A stretch of 64,000 nucleotides of DNA. Origin: Wuchereria bancrofti. Lineage: Eukaryota; Nematoda; Chromadorea; Rhabditida; Onchocercidae. Positions within the stretch are counted from its first letter, which is position 1, and every line of letters starts with the position of its first letter. The translations under genes and the position numbers were made by a program. Positions 22,779-34,592 of the stretch are shown here, one piece after another. The stretch is taken from the NCBI GenBank assembly GCA_005281725.1, contig SSBO01000014.1:1959292-2023291 (forward strand). The letters are read 5' to 3'. Below the pieces are notes generated by a model that worked only from the letters and a program-made list of their open reading frames with translations, was not told the DNA's origin and searched no databases.

Positions 22779-25700
22779 TTAACTCTGGAAAATATAAATA
22801 TGTTTCAGAGGCACTTCTGATTCTTCCAACAATCTGAAATTTAGCAAAATTTATTATTATCACAACCTGGAAGAGAGTATTGACAGCATCTCAATAATAT
22901 CTGGAAGTTGAGTAATCTAGTAATCTTGTACATGGTTTACACAGAAAATCACTTCCACAGTAGTACTATACTGTTTAATAAATTTTACTGATTAATATGT
23001 ACTTACTTTGTTGCAAGACTAATGAAAGGATCAGGCCCACAAATTAATATTCGATAACCAGTTTTTTTCGTATCTTCATCAATATATTTTGAAAGTATTT
23101 GCTTCGAAATAATACCTGAAAATAACCTAAATATAGACAAATTAAATTCTGTTCAGTTTTTTCAAGACTATCCAATTTTTTAGTACTTTAGAAATTCTCT
23201 ATCCAGTTTTTCAAATGCATTATCTTCGCAATAAACCTTTCTCGCCACTCCATTCCTGGTTAGCTTCACTTAAACAATGTTTTATCTCCAGCAAAGGATG
23301 AGTCAGTGGCATTCCACACTTTGTAAAATAGTCATCTGACACAATATCAATCTCCTTTCTATTGAAGAGAATTATAGTTGACCTAAAAAATGACATGTTT
23401 AGGACGAAGAGGAACCAGAATAATTAAATCAATTAGGAAGAAAGATTTTTCGAAAAAACTTCCATATAAATAATAAGGAGACTTAAGGTATCCGAAAAAG
23501 ATGTCAGCCTAATTTCTTTAAATGAAACAAAGCAAGTCATACTTTTTATTACTTTTCAAACGTTTGACCATAAATCGAATCATAGGTGTTAAACCTGTTC
23601 CAGCTGCCAGCATTAGCACGATACCACGGCAATCGGGCAACACATTAAAACATCCTAACGCATCGCTAATTTCGATCAAATCCCCTTAAAAACAAATGAA
23701 TCTCGAAAGTTAATTACAACGAATTACTTGATGGACAATAAATTCCCTTTGAAAAACTTTATTCATAGTGTAACACAAGCAACAACTACAGGCAGAAACG
23801 ATTCATTGAAAAGTCTAAATTTAAATCGTTCACACTGAAATATTTGAATACACAAAAAGTCAAACGAAGGGATTTATAACTAACCACATTTTTTGCTGCG
23901 CAATTTTGAAGTGAAAACACCGTTTTCATAAAATTTTATCATAAATGAGATGAACTGCCCATCTTCCGACACAAGAACCGGAGTATATGGACGTTCGATC
24001 AAACTTCCTGCAGTAGAAACACATTAAATCTTCTCCTAAATCTGCTTCCATACAGTACCTATTCCAATTTAATTAAATTTTAAGTACCCATTTATTTTAA
24101 GTCTTGTTTCAATTTTCGCATCGAATTCCTGAAATCACCCAGATATGATATCTATTCCAACTTTTCTCATATAAATTTCGTTCAGTCTTTAAGCTTAAAG
24201 TAAAACCTAATATGAAAAAGATTAAATTTATGACGTTAGCAGTTGTTGAATAAGATTTCACCATTAACGCAGATCCGCAGCAGAACGTGATGCCCGATAG
24301 GTATCATTAAACGACAGTGAGAAGTCATTCGCAAAACAACTGAAGCAGTATCGTGTGTTATATCACACATCTCAAATATTTCACAGCTTCGATATTTCAG
24401 TACTAAAATTTGAGGATTTATAAAATGATAGAATACAGCATCTGTTTCCAACCCGAAATAAATGATAATGTTTGCATCTTTAATACAAGAATTATATATA
24501 GAAAGCAATGCTTATGGAGAATTATTATTTAAATTTTAAAAAGGATTAATGAAAAAGACGAAACATCCTTTCGTCTTACGAAAAGAAAAAGACGATACCT
24601 GGTTTATAATGATACGATCCCGAAGTCCACTGACGAATGATATTCTCATCAGTCATTTTATATGACAAAAATACTGCTCTGCCATTAATACCAACACGAA
24701 AAGGTTCAGTAAAATAAGTTGTTGATATATTTGCTGCAATCAAATGAAAAGGCATTTGACAGAAAATAATATGATGAGGGAATTTCTGCGCTTCCATGTA
24801 TAGAACACTCATCAGCAAAATGTGCTTTTACTTTTCAAAACATTTCTAGGAAGAAATAAATGTGTTACGCAATGTTTAATATGAAATGCAAATAAAAAGT
24901 CGAAAATGGCAAGTAGAAAATCAAAGCTTCAAGGATATGCCAATACTGAATGTGCGATTATGTGAACCAGTTCTCAAACTTACAATTCAGAATTGCGATA
25001 GATCGTATATTTGGAGTAGTAACCATAAAATTAATAGCATTCAACAAAAAAACCAATCTCAACAATATGTAAATGTGAAATCATAAATAACTTCAGCTGA
25101 CCTTCCATTCTTAAAGGTGGATAAAGTGTCCAACTACTGTCCTGACCTTTGCCGATAAAAAAGACTCATATACTATCAACAAAGCCACAAAAGTAAATAA
25201 AAAAGACAAAATGTTAATACAGGGAAAGTTATTTCAGAAGAGCCTAGTATAACTTCATGTGTCAAATGATGTTTGATGGATAGTAAAATGTGAAGAAAAA
25301 AAAAACAAGGAGAGTGAAGGATGAACAACGAAGGTAAGAAGTAAAAAGCAGGAATATAGAGAGCAAAGCAAGTAGAACAAAAAAAAAAAACAGAACTTAC
25401 TCCATTGTAATGCCTCTGTTTTACCGGAAGAAAAATGCAATAGGAGTCTAAGTACACTCTCCGTAAATTCCAAGGATACATTTTCATCTTTCAACTGATC
25501 CCACTTCGGACAACTTACTGATAATTGACCGTCAGAATTAACTTCTGCTCTGGAAATAATATTTAAAAAAAAAGAAAATCACGAAGTTAAAGGAAAACTA
25601 AGACACTTTTTATACATCATGCTCTAACTATTGTAAGAGAATAAAAAAAAAAAAAAAAAGAAAACTGCAGAAAGACTGAGCTACATTTCCGAAAGAAATA

Positions 25701-26889
25701 CTGCTAATTGCTAACAAGTACTAGGTAATAATCAAGACATATTTGTTTACATATAGCAGATTAATTACCTGCACTATGTAGAATACAAAACATGATTTAG
25801 ACTTTTTTTAACGCATTTACATATAACAAAGAACCAAGCTATTTTACTGATTCAAAAAAAACGAACGTTAAGCAACTTTTGCTGAAATACCATACCTTAC
25901 CCTAGCTGTTTCAAAATTAACGATGTCTGAATTCGTTTCTTCGGCAAAATTCGTTGTTTTCGGCTCGGGTACTAAAAATTAATTTTCAAATCCCTTATTT
26001 AAATCAAATCTTAGGCAATTTATATTCTTCAGAAGCTGACAATATACTTGTATGAATTTCCAGAAAGTCGCAAAATCCCTTATTCTCATCATGAAAAATT
26101 TTAAAGATAGATGTAGAAAAAAAAGCAATCATAATGAAATACATTTGTATCTATCGCCGTTGAAAGTCCCAACAAAGCAAGTTTTCAACATTGTGTCATA
26201 ATTAACCCAAGCATGCATCTTGTTGAAAAGATCTGTACCATCCGTACCAGCAACACGCATTAATTCCTCAACACCACCTGGATGAAATGCCAAATAATCT
26301 GTCACATCGTACACCTGATATCATCACCACAATCAAAGTTAGAACTTTAGAATGGGTAAATTTCTAGCTCAATAATAATGCTTTTTCACTGCACAAATTT
26401 CAAACCCGAAAATGGAATTTCAGGTCAAACAGTAAATCCATTCCAACGACCTAAAAAGATTTCCTACTTTGACACTTACCTTTTCACCGAGTAAAATCCA
26501 GCAGTCGCCAACACTTGCATGTTTTCTGAGCTCAATGTGATCGACACCTTCTTTTATCTTCGCCGCGATACTTCTGAATGATGTCAACTTCATCCAATCC
26601 ATTAAGCTTCGACCATGTGTAAGAGCGACTTTCGAACGCCTCGTCTCAGAAACTTTACCCTAAACAAATAAGACTGGAAAAAATAACTGAAAACCATTTA
26701 ACTTTTCAACTTTCATGTTTATCAATGTTATTCTAAATTAAACATAAAGAGAATGTGAAACTAAGCATTCCACAGAAAAAAAAATATCGAATGGAAAAGT
26801 TAAGAACGAATTCGTAAGTCACTAGGAAATATCTAAAATTAAAAAACAATATATATTGCCACCTGAGAAGTTTGTGGAACAGATAACAT
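22779..26889 (-). CDS. CYB5R4: Cytochrome b5 reductase 4 (NCB5OR) homologue
   Basis: A soluble fusion of cytochrome b5, CS domain and NADH-cytochrome b5 reductase. Minus-strand exons: 26863-26889, 26480-26659, 26143-26314, 25896-25971, 25401-25549, 25221-25243, 25102-25141, 24599-24733, 24262-24402, 23885-24007, 23543-23684, 23237-23382, 23007-23115, 22779-22833; 505 aa, phases agree. The N-terminus MLSVP matches the vertebrate start, fixing the ATG. The RSKVAL and SLMDW segments precede the b5 domain, with heme ligands at His80 (HPGG) and His103. A CS-like region is at about 160-222. The flavin site RPYTPV is at 320-325, the nucleotide-binding AAGTGLTPM at 382-390, and CGPD at 477-480. The 23-nt exon could instead start at 25252 (32 nt, same phase). 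The exon 24599-24733 adds 44 residues not clearly present in vertebrates. Confidence 0.94.
24599..24733 (-). other. Extra in-phase exon of CYB5R4 gene
   Basis: A 135-nt segment flanked by a GATTGCAG acceptor and a GTATCG donor, entering and leaving in phase 1, inserted between the CS-like region and the flavin domain. Because the neighbouring exons also join directly in phase 1, it may be constitutive, alternative or a false exon. Its composition is protein-like, ending Tyr-His-Tyr-Lys-Pro before the conserved Tyr-Arg-x-Cys of the next exon. Confidence 0.6.
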
Positions 26890-26961
26890 TACTGATCCGC
26901 TCTTTTCGTTGATGACGTTTACTGCATTTCGTGAATAAATTACAGTATCGAACAATTTCTT

Positions 26962-26970
26962 CTGTAAAAT
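26962..26970 (-). promoter_or_regulatory. Likely trans-splice acceptor of CYB5R4 gene
   Basis: Minus strand ATTTTACAG ends at 26962, 72 bases before the ATG. The frame between them is open, but the conserved MLSVP start argues that the interval is 5' UTR. Confidence 0.45.
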
Positions 26971-27097
26971 ATCTTTCTACGTCACTATAAAGTAGCAAAT
27001 TCTTCGAAATAATTAATCTACTAGCTTCTTTTGCCTCTCACTTTATTCTATGAGATGATATTAAAAATCAAATCTTCCATAATACTTCACATTTGTT

Positions 27098-27124
<27 letters not shown>
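27098..27124. repeat. (CA)n microsatellite
   Basis: About 13 uninterrupted CA units upstream of the CYB5R4 gene start. Confidence 0.95.
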
Positions 27125-27129
<5 letters not shown>

Positions 27130-27529
27130 TGTATTATAACGTCGAAGTAGAGAGCATTACCACTTTCACATGCAAGATTCTGCACTCTTCAGTGCATGTC
27201 CATTCGTTAAATGCCATAATGCTGTCTTGCTACGATGCATGCAATGCATGCCATTTCCCTATTTCTTATCTACTTGACTTGTTTAGTGAGAGAGAAGTCA
27301 TCTCACAAGCTTTCTCGTAACAAAACTCCCTACATTAGTTCCATTGAATCCCATGTATTCTCTTCCGAATATCCACAGTTACTACTTTTATTACTTACAA
27401 GCGCACCTGTTTGTTGCATGTGATTTTCCGCTTAGTCAAACAACTGCACTTACTTCTTCATTTTCCTTCAAAATTTCACAAGAAAGAAACATCGATCTCT
27501 TCACATTCCCACCTAAAATTCCACTTACC

Positions 27530-28130
27530 CAAGATATGCACGGGAAACAGCACAGCATTGCGTATCCGAGCAGCGCATCCCCTTCACCAGCGGCCCGGCA
27601 ACGAGATGGATGGAAGGACGGTCCCGCAGGCCGCCTTCTGAAATCGCATCACGCCGCTTAATTCTTCCTCCAACAATTCTGTCCTTCTCGCGACTTCCTC
27701 AAGTGTTTCTCGTCTGTTCCTCTTCATCTGCCTTGTCGCACTCTTCGTCTTCTCAACTTCTGTCACCGTCACCAATTAAGAAGTATTTTTGCATCCAGCA
27801 ATTCCCTCCGTCGAACGCACAAAGTGTTCCCACTCTCACCTTGTACGCTGTCGTCTGCTCCGCTCCCAGTTAGTGTTCTCTGTCGCAAAACGCAGACATT
27901 TAGAGGGAAGACCGAGAGTTCGTGGTAGTTGGCACTGGAGCGGACTTTGCTGGTCTCTTCCGCAGCACTTTAGCCGTTACTCCGGACAGCGGAGACCGCA
28001 CATCAGATGAATGGCCGATGATAGGTTAATGGGGTAGAGATATAAGGAGAACTGTGAGGAGGAGTGACAGGTGACTAATAACCAGTCGCGGAAGCGCCGC
28101 TTGCGTTTCACTTGTTCGTGGGTGTCGTTA
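27530..28130. promoter_or_regulatory. GC-rich divergent promoter region
   Basis: A stretch of about 600 bases that is clearly richer in G, C and CpG than the rest of the window. It lies between two head-to-head genes: CYB5R4 (minus, ATG at 26889) and the MBD2/3-like gene (plus, ATG at 28385). Several overlapping open frames here on both strands are explained by the base composition. A shared bidirectional promoter or a 5'-UTR exon is the likely content; no TATA box is obvious. Confidence 0.5.
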
Positions 28131-28384
28131 GGTCAGGAAGGTTATCAATGGCCTGGGGTCTGCTAGTGTTAAGCTCCTTCAATATACGTCCTTTCCGGAT
28201 TTCAGATGAACTTACACTGTTCGTTTGGTGGTGTGACAGAAAACTCTAATAGCTGGGCGTGCTACGACATATGTGTAGGTGAGATTACGGCTGCTTCTCG
28301 ATCGTTAGAGGCAAAGTTTAAATTTCAAGTTGGATTTCAGTCTTTTTTCTTCTTTAACTTCTGAGGGTTTACTCCTTCCATCTT

Positions 28385-30047
28385 ATGGGTCGTACAAAGG
28401 GTTCCGAAGCAGGCAATTTGTCGGTGACAAAGCGTGGCATGAAAAATGGCAAAGATCGTGGAGTTGCTGTAACTGCAAAAAGTGGCTTTGACGGACCGTT
28501 GAATGCTCCGTGGCGTAAAACGGTATCCATCTTCAAGCAACCTGTTACGTTGGTTCATACGACAAGTCGTGAAACGAAGAATCCAACTAATGAACAATTA
28601 CGACGTGTCTGTGCATCCAGTAACCTGAGAAATAAGGCTGATAAGCCACGACAGGTTAGTACGAACTGGTTAATATCGATGACGATGGTTAACCTCAATT
28701 TCTCTGATTTTGTCTTGTTTGGTTGATTGTTGTTTGCTTCCAGTAACTTTATTATTATTTGTTAATCTTTATGTATTTTCGTGAAATCTTATTCTGTTGA
28801 TGGTTGAAGCCAACCAGTTTTTATTCATTACATGAGTAGTGGGCTTTATGACATATTTCATACAGAAATATCTTTTTTTAGTTGTATTGGGCTAAATCTC
28901 TGGACAATCTGTGTGCAATGGTACCAGTTTGTAATGCCGACCGTATAACGATTGATGACAATGAGCACATTGCTCACAGATTGGATTTAGCGGGTAAAAT
29001 GGAGCCGGCTTTAGGAATTATTGGTACTGATGGCTCGGCAGCATCATTATGCTCTGCATTGCATGGATTTGGCGCATCAGTTATTACTGGACAAACTGCT
29101 ACTAAAAAGCAACTCGAGTCAAGTCCATCAGTCAGTACAAATGTTGATCAGCCATTTATTCAAGTAGGCTCTTTTGTTCGTTAAGAATCAAAAAATCGAA
29201 GGTTTGATGTAGCTGACGGTCTATGACCGGAAATGATGAGCACTTTGTTAGTTCTAAGTGTGTTTTAGTTTCTTTTTTATGCCTTTTTTTTTATTTTTTT
29301 TTAAATCAGACGTTTATTTAACCACTATAAGTAGCATTTTAGTTCTCGAACAGTTAGTTTTCAAACTAAGTTTGGACTTTTATTTCTATTTCCGTATTTA
29401 GGTTTTAACTACCTACAGTAAGAGCCACTTAGATAGCCGGTTATATTTAATCATCACAACTGCATATAGAATCATTCGTTGCAGTATTGGCGGGTCATAT
29501 CAAAGGTAAATTGAAATGCGGTAGCTTTGATGTATAGGAAGCATTAACTTCAGGTTGATACTTTATATGTATTAATTCATTCAGAATTGTCGTGAAATAG
29601 TATTTGTTAGAACTAGTTCTTGGAGATTCTTAGTTACTTAATCTCAAAATAGTTATCTTAGTTAAATTCTTAGTTACCAAAATGTTTAGTTACCTAAAAG
29701 TTAATTGTGTAATGCGAGAAGCCTGTAAGTGAATTGTATTAGATGTTTTGAATTCAAGAAAAAGAACAAAAGGTATGTAAACCTGACATTTTAAACATTT
29801 TGGTATATGGTTAAACGGTTTAAAATGGTTTTAAATATATGGTTTTAAAGGAATATTTAAAATATGTTTTAAAAGCTTGTATTTGAACGCTGAAAGTTTC
29901 AAAATCGAACATGGCAGATTTTAAAGGTGCAACTTCGTTTTTATTCAGGCCATGTCAGTCAGTGAACAAGACATCCAGCAGCAAGAGCGACGTGTGTTAG
30001 ATATGCGTAAAAGATTGCAGGAAGCCCGTAAGCATTTTCACGTGTAA
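28385..30047 (+). CDS. mbd-2: MBD2/3-like NuRD subunit lacking an MBD
   Basis: Homologue of methyl-CpG-binding domain proteins 2/3, the subunit that links the NuRD deacetylase complex. Exons 28385-28654, 28882-29163 and 29949-30047 give 216 aa. The transcription-repressor segment is clear: TVSIFKQPVT near residues 46-55 and PRQLYWAKSL across the first junction (about 88-97). The MBD2/3 C-terminal domain continues through a SALHGFG and VITGQ region, and exon 3 is a charged helix (SVSEQDIQQQERRVLDMRKR) that in vertebrates forms the coiled coil with p66. There is no methyl-CpG-binding domain: the ATG lies only about 45 residues before TVSIFKQ, and an in-frame TAA precedes it within the same leader. 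The 3' end is uncertain: a good GTAAGC donor lies at 30035, and a downstream acceptor at about 31116 would also lead to a stop within a few codons. Confidence 0.9.
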
Positions 30048-33000
30048 TATTTTATTTGCTTTCAATTTAAGCAGACTTGTTTCTGAAAGATTCCGTTAAA
30101 TGTTTAATTTGTTTTAGCATTTTGAATTACTGTTGTTTCTTTTTTTCTTCATTAGTCAAAAGTTATGTCCGAAATTACCAGTATCATACTTTAATGCATT
30201 TTATTTAAATTGAAAGTTTCATCTGGCTTATTACCTGAAGTAGATTACTTGTCCAAAGTGAAATTGTAAATCTAACATCGATGTTTTTATATTAATATTC
30301 GGCAGAGTAAATTCCATTTCCGGTTATAAGCTGTGTAAATGATGGTGAATTAACATGACATCCATAACTTTATTTTGAATGTCATTCTTCTTTCCTTTGA
30401 ATGTTCGGATTTCCGTAAAGTTGTTGTTGTTGTTGTTGTTGTTAATGTTTAGGTTTTTTTCTCGTAAGTTGAGAATTATTATTTCTTTTTAAATCATTTC
30501 TTAATAATACTGTCTTATGATCCAGTAACTTTCTGCAGAAAATGAATTTAAGAAGAGCTATTATTAGTTGTTGGACCGGAGGTTTCTTGGTTGAAGTAGC
30601 TGTTGTAATGATTGTTAATCGTTCGCCAATTCATAAGCCTAAAGTTGTTTAAACTGCGGGCAGGTAGAGTCTAATTATTCACTGGAATTCAAATCTTTTG
30701 ATCAAAATTAATTTTCAAAGCATATATTTTGATTACTGGATTGTAATAGTTATTTTTTAGTTTCAGCTATTTGCAACTTTTGTATTTACAGTTTTTTGTA
30801 ATTAAAAGTAAAGCAAATATTAGACTATACATGCACGGCGAATTTTTCTATCATTAAAATTTATAACGGTTTAGGCAAAATTTGGAACTGCTCGAATTTT
30901 CATAGATTGGGAAACCAACACATTATTTTTTGGTGGTACATTCACATGTTTTTTTTCTTTTTTTTGTATGATTTGCATGGAAACTTTTTTATATCTTCCA
31001 TTATATTTGGTTAAATTTTGATTATTGCTGGAATTAATTTTATTAACACTTATTTGGAGAACTTTCGGTTTGTATTCTTTATCCTGTAATTTTGATCGGT
31101 AATTTAATTAATGCAGCTGAACGAACTAAATAGGTAAACACGGACATTATATATCTAACCTCATAAATCATTCTCTCTGACAATTATCTTAAAAAAAAAA
31201 AAATCGGTATACGTGGTCATATTTTCAGTGAGTTCAGATTGAATGATCCATTCATCAACATCATGCAAAGAATTAAGCGAATAATAGTTCATACGGACTT
31301 TTCGCCGAATAGATGGACCTGTTCTTTTCCGCGTATTTTTGAGAAGTGGCTAGTTCAGTCAAGAAATAGTATGACTGTCTCTTGTGGTGTACGCTTTTCT
31401 ATGAAGTGGCTTAATGATGTGTCATTATTGGATTTGATTAGTCATACAGTTTCTGTGTACCTTTGACTAATTGAGCAGTGTTATGCAGATTGTTAATCAA
31501 GATGGAAGCTCAATATCGCACATTCAGTAATTTTATAGCGAGGCATAAGTGAATTGCATATATGTAATTTCGACCAGAACCAGAACAGTTCTTATAAAAA
31601 ATTTCTCGTAGTTGTATTTTTTCTCAGAACTCAACCCCTGTGAGTGATTGTATAGCCTATTAAATGCTTGCTGTGATTATTGTTGTTATTGTTATAGTTA
31701 ACAGCACCACAAAAGGGATGAGATTGCTATGAACAATTTTAGTCATACTTCTCCTTACCGTTCACTGTGTTTTGTCTTAAATTTTTTCATCTTGAATTTT
31801 GTTTTGACTTGCTTATCTTCAATGTTATTTGATGAAAAAGGAAATGAAAGAATAACTCATAAAGGAATGTTTTCTTGTGTAAGGAATTCAGACCTAATTT
31901 CACTTTAAATTTTTTGAAATGAAGTAAATTGGGTGTCAAGTGTTCCTTTTAAGCTAAAGAAGCCACAAGAGCTGAAGGGATTACTTTCCGATCAAGGTGA
32001 ATGCAATGTAAAAAGAACTTTTTTTGGATCCTGAAATCCATGGGAAAATGTGGGATGAGGCTTGACAGGAAGTACTTTGATCAGCACCTATCAGACTTTG
32101 TGTCAACATTAGATTCGGTTCGTGTGTCATTGCATACAGAAACTTTATTCGTTTCAGATCAGCAAGGATTAGTGATTTTTAATCTTTCCCAGCAACTGTC
32201 AAATTCTAGAGATAACAACAGCTGTTGCTCCTTTTCTAAACCATCTCTATAGTTATATGTAGAGACCGGACATTTATTCGTAGTTTAAAAGGACGTAAAA
32301 AGGAAATTTCTCGAACAAAGTATTCCAGAGATTATTCTGCTCAGAACAGTTTTGCTATAGCATATATTTCAGAAATTTGCCATATAAATAAGTGAAAAGT
32401 ATGACAGTTGTTGGTATAAATAATTACTTTTTGTTAATACACAAATATGGTTTGATCCATTACTCATTACTGATCTTTAGCAATTATTTCATTCACTGCA
32501 TCTTTATCATCCAGTGTAGTCATTTAGCTTAGAATGTCATGTTCTTTTTAGCATAAAAGAATTTAATTACATCTCACGATAATAAATAATCTTTGGTCGA
32601 GTTCTGAGAATCTTCATGGAAATGCTGGAATACTTCATGTATCACTTAATTAATTTTGATGATATTCAACTTAACCATTACTACTAAATACAATCTTATT
32701 ATACTGGAGCGTTTGCGCAAATTATGTTAGAACGGAAATAGACACAAATGTCTAAAACAGTTATCGAAATGCTACCGAAATTTGATGGTGTCTACTCTTT
32801 TCTAATGAGAAGAAAAATCATTCGTCACATTTAAAGTGAAAAAACCTATACCGTGCGGAGATGTTGCCACTTTTTCACTCTTGAGCTTTAGCCGTCGAGA
32901 GTGGTGCCAAATGTGAGGTATGACATTATGAAAGGTTCACTTAGGAAGTGCATCCCTCTGCTTAAAATTGGCTTTGTGAAACATTTAAAAAATACTTTCC

Positions 33001-33390
33001 CCCTTCCTACCCTCCTCATCACTTCTCCAGCTTCACGCATATGTTCAAATTTGCATAAAACTTAACTCAGTGTTGTGTGAGTTTCTCAAAAACTGACACT
33101 CACTTCACTCGAAAATGCTATGTAAAGTGAAGACTGTGTCCAATGTTCTCTCTCGGTAGTGATGAGATTCCAATTTATCATGTTCGATGCAAGTAAGAAT
33201 CTCCCTGTTATAAAGATAAGCGATAAATTAATCAGTTATGGTAAGTAATTTCAGCTAACCCAAAGTAGTGCTAACAATATGCCTGCAACTAACGGAACAC
33301 TTAGCTACCCTTCTTCTAACTTCTTATCATGTCACTACTGTAAGCGATCGATGTCCACCAATTACCTAACTTTTTAATGATAACTGGAGT
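30048..33390. other. Intergenic, no supported gene
   Basis: AT-rich with (GTT)7 at 30421-30443. Plus-strand open frames at 31239-31466 and 32001-32252 have no splice pairs or family I can name. The MBD gene's 3' UTR, or a small last exon near 31117, should be here. Confidence 0.45.
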
Positions 33391-33758
33391 TCACCGAGAT
33401 TTAAGCACACTCAGTCGTCGTTCCAGTTTGAATTCATAAAACTGTCCACGTCCAATTATCTTATTGTATGGTTGTGATATTTGCAATATGGTTGTTGTGG
33501 TCGAGGACCGACTATTCATCCAATCAGTGCTGTTCCGCATAACCTTTTCAATTCTGAACTTCAGCCATCCTAACAAAATCATTTGCAGGACAAGGAAAAA
33601 ACTGCGCGACCGCATTTTACCTGTACCTTTACTTTTTTTTTCTATCGTATGGTACTTTCCAACAAAACGAATATAATCCCATATGAACCATAAGTGCAAA
33701 TCAGCCGTCAACCCACAAATTACCGTGCAAAATATGACTTTGTACAAAAATTTTAGTT
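33391..33758 (-). CDS. Possible terminal exon of a membrane protein
   Basis: Unrecognised. A CTTTTATTCAG acceptor on the minus strand opens a frame of 122 codons ending in TGA at 33391-33393, long for this base composition. It has two hydrophobic stretches, one near its start (after YKV) and one in the middle, then a Ser/Thr-rich segment and a basic end. A 51-base candidate intron inside it is a multiple of three and may or may not be removed. It lies 0.8 kb downstream of ANP32 on the same strand, so it could be a downstream operon gene or an independent gene with exons between 33.8 and 34.5 kb. No ATG-bearing first exon was found. Confidence 0.3.
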
Positions 33759-34592
33759 CTGAATAAAAGAACAACTGGACATTTGTGAAAAGATACTAAA
33801 ACACTTCATCACGAAATACAAACCGGAAGGTGATCTGATCTATTATTTTCAGTTTTCGTGCTACTAAATGTTAGAAATAAGGATACGTTAAAAAAGTAAA
33901 AAGGAAAATTGGAAATATTACAAACGTTAAAATTTTAGCACAATTTCCCAAACATTAAAACACAATGAACCAACAAAACAAACAATAAAATCCAATTTGT
34001 TTCTCCCTTGTAGATTCTTGAAGAACGGATCAAGTTTTTGGGGACAGGACATAAAATTGAAACTTCTGCAATGGTTCAGTAAACTTCAACTCGGACAGAA
34101 TGCAAAAGTACGACATTGCGGGAATAATTATAATAATTATTGAATTGCAGTCGTAATCGTGATCATATATCAAATATTGAGGTACGCATTGTAATCGATA
34201 AATAAGGTCAGTATTAAATAAAATTGAAACGGACGGATTTAACAAAAAATATAAGAGTAGAATAAATGAACGTGAAGTTTAAGATCATTTTTGAATAACA
34301 ATGCAAGGAATATATTTTGAAAAGAATGGCATTTACAACAGCAAACAAATAAACAGATAATGAGATTGCATTCCTGATGGCACAGTGTAGCAATTTTCTA
34401 TTTTCCCGTAATTTAATTTATTGATCTTCAACTGGGAAGAAAACGAATCATGTAAAGTCCTATAAATATCCGAAACATTCCAGAAATTTGCTAGGGAAGA
34501 ACCTATACTTTAAATATTAAAATTTTCTTTTTTCCACGGATTTTCGCATAATGAAAAGTGTTACGTGGCCATTTGTAGGGGACGGTGTAATT

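Noticed and set aside
28337..28597. Minus-strand frame over MBD exon 1
   Set aside because: Shadow of the coding strand; the plus frame has the conserved repressor-domain sequence.
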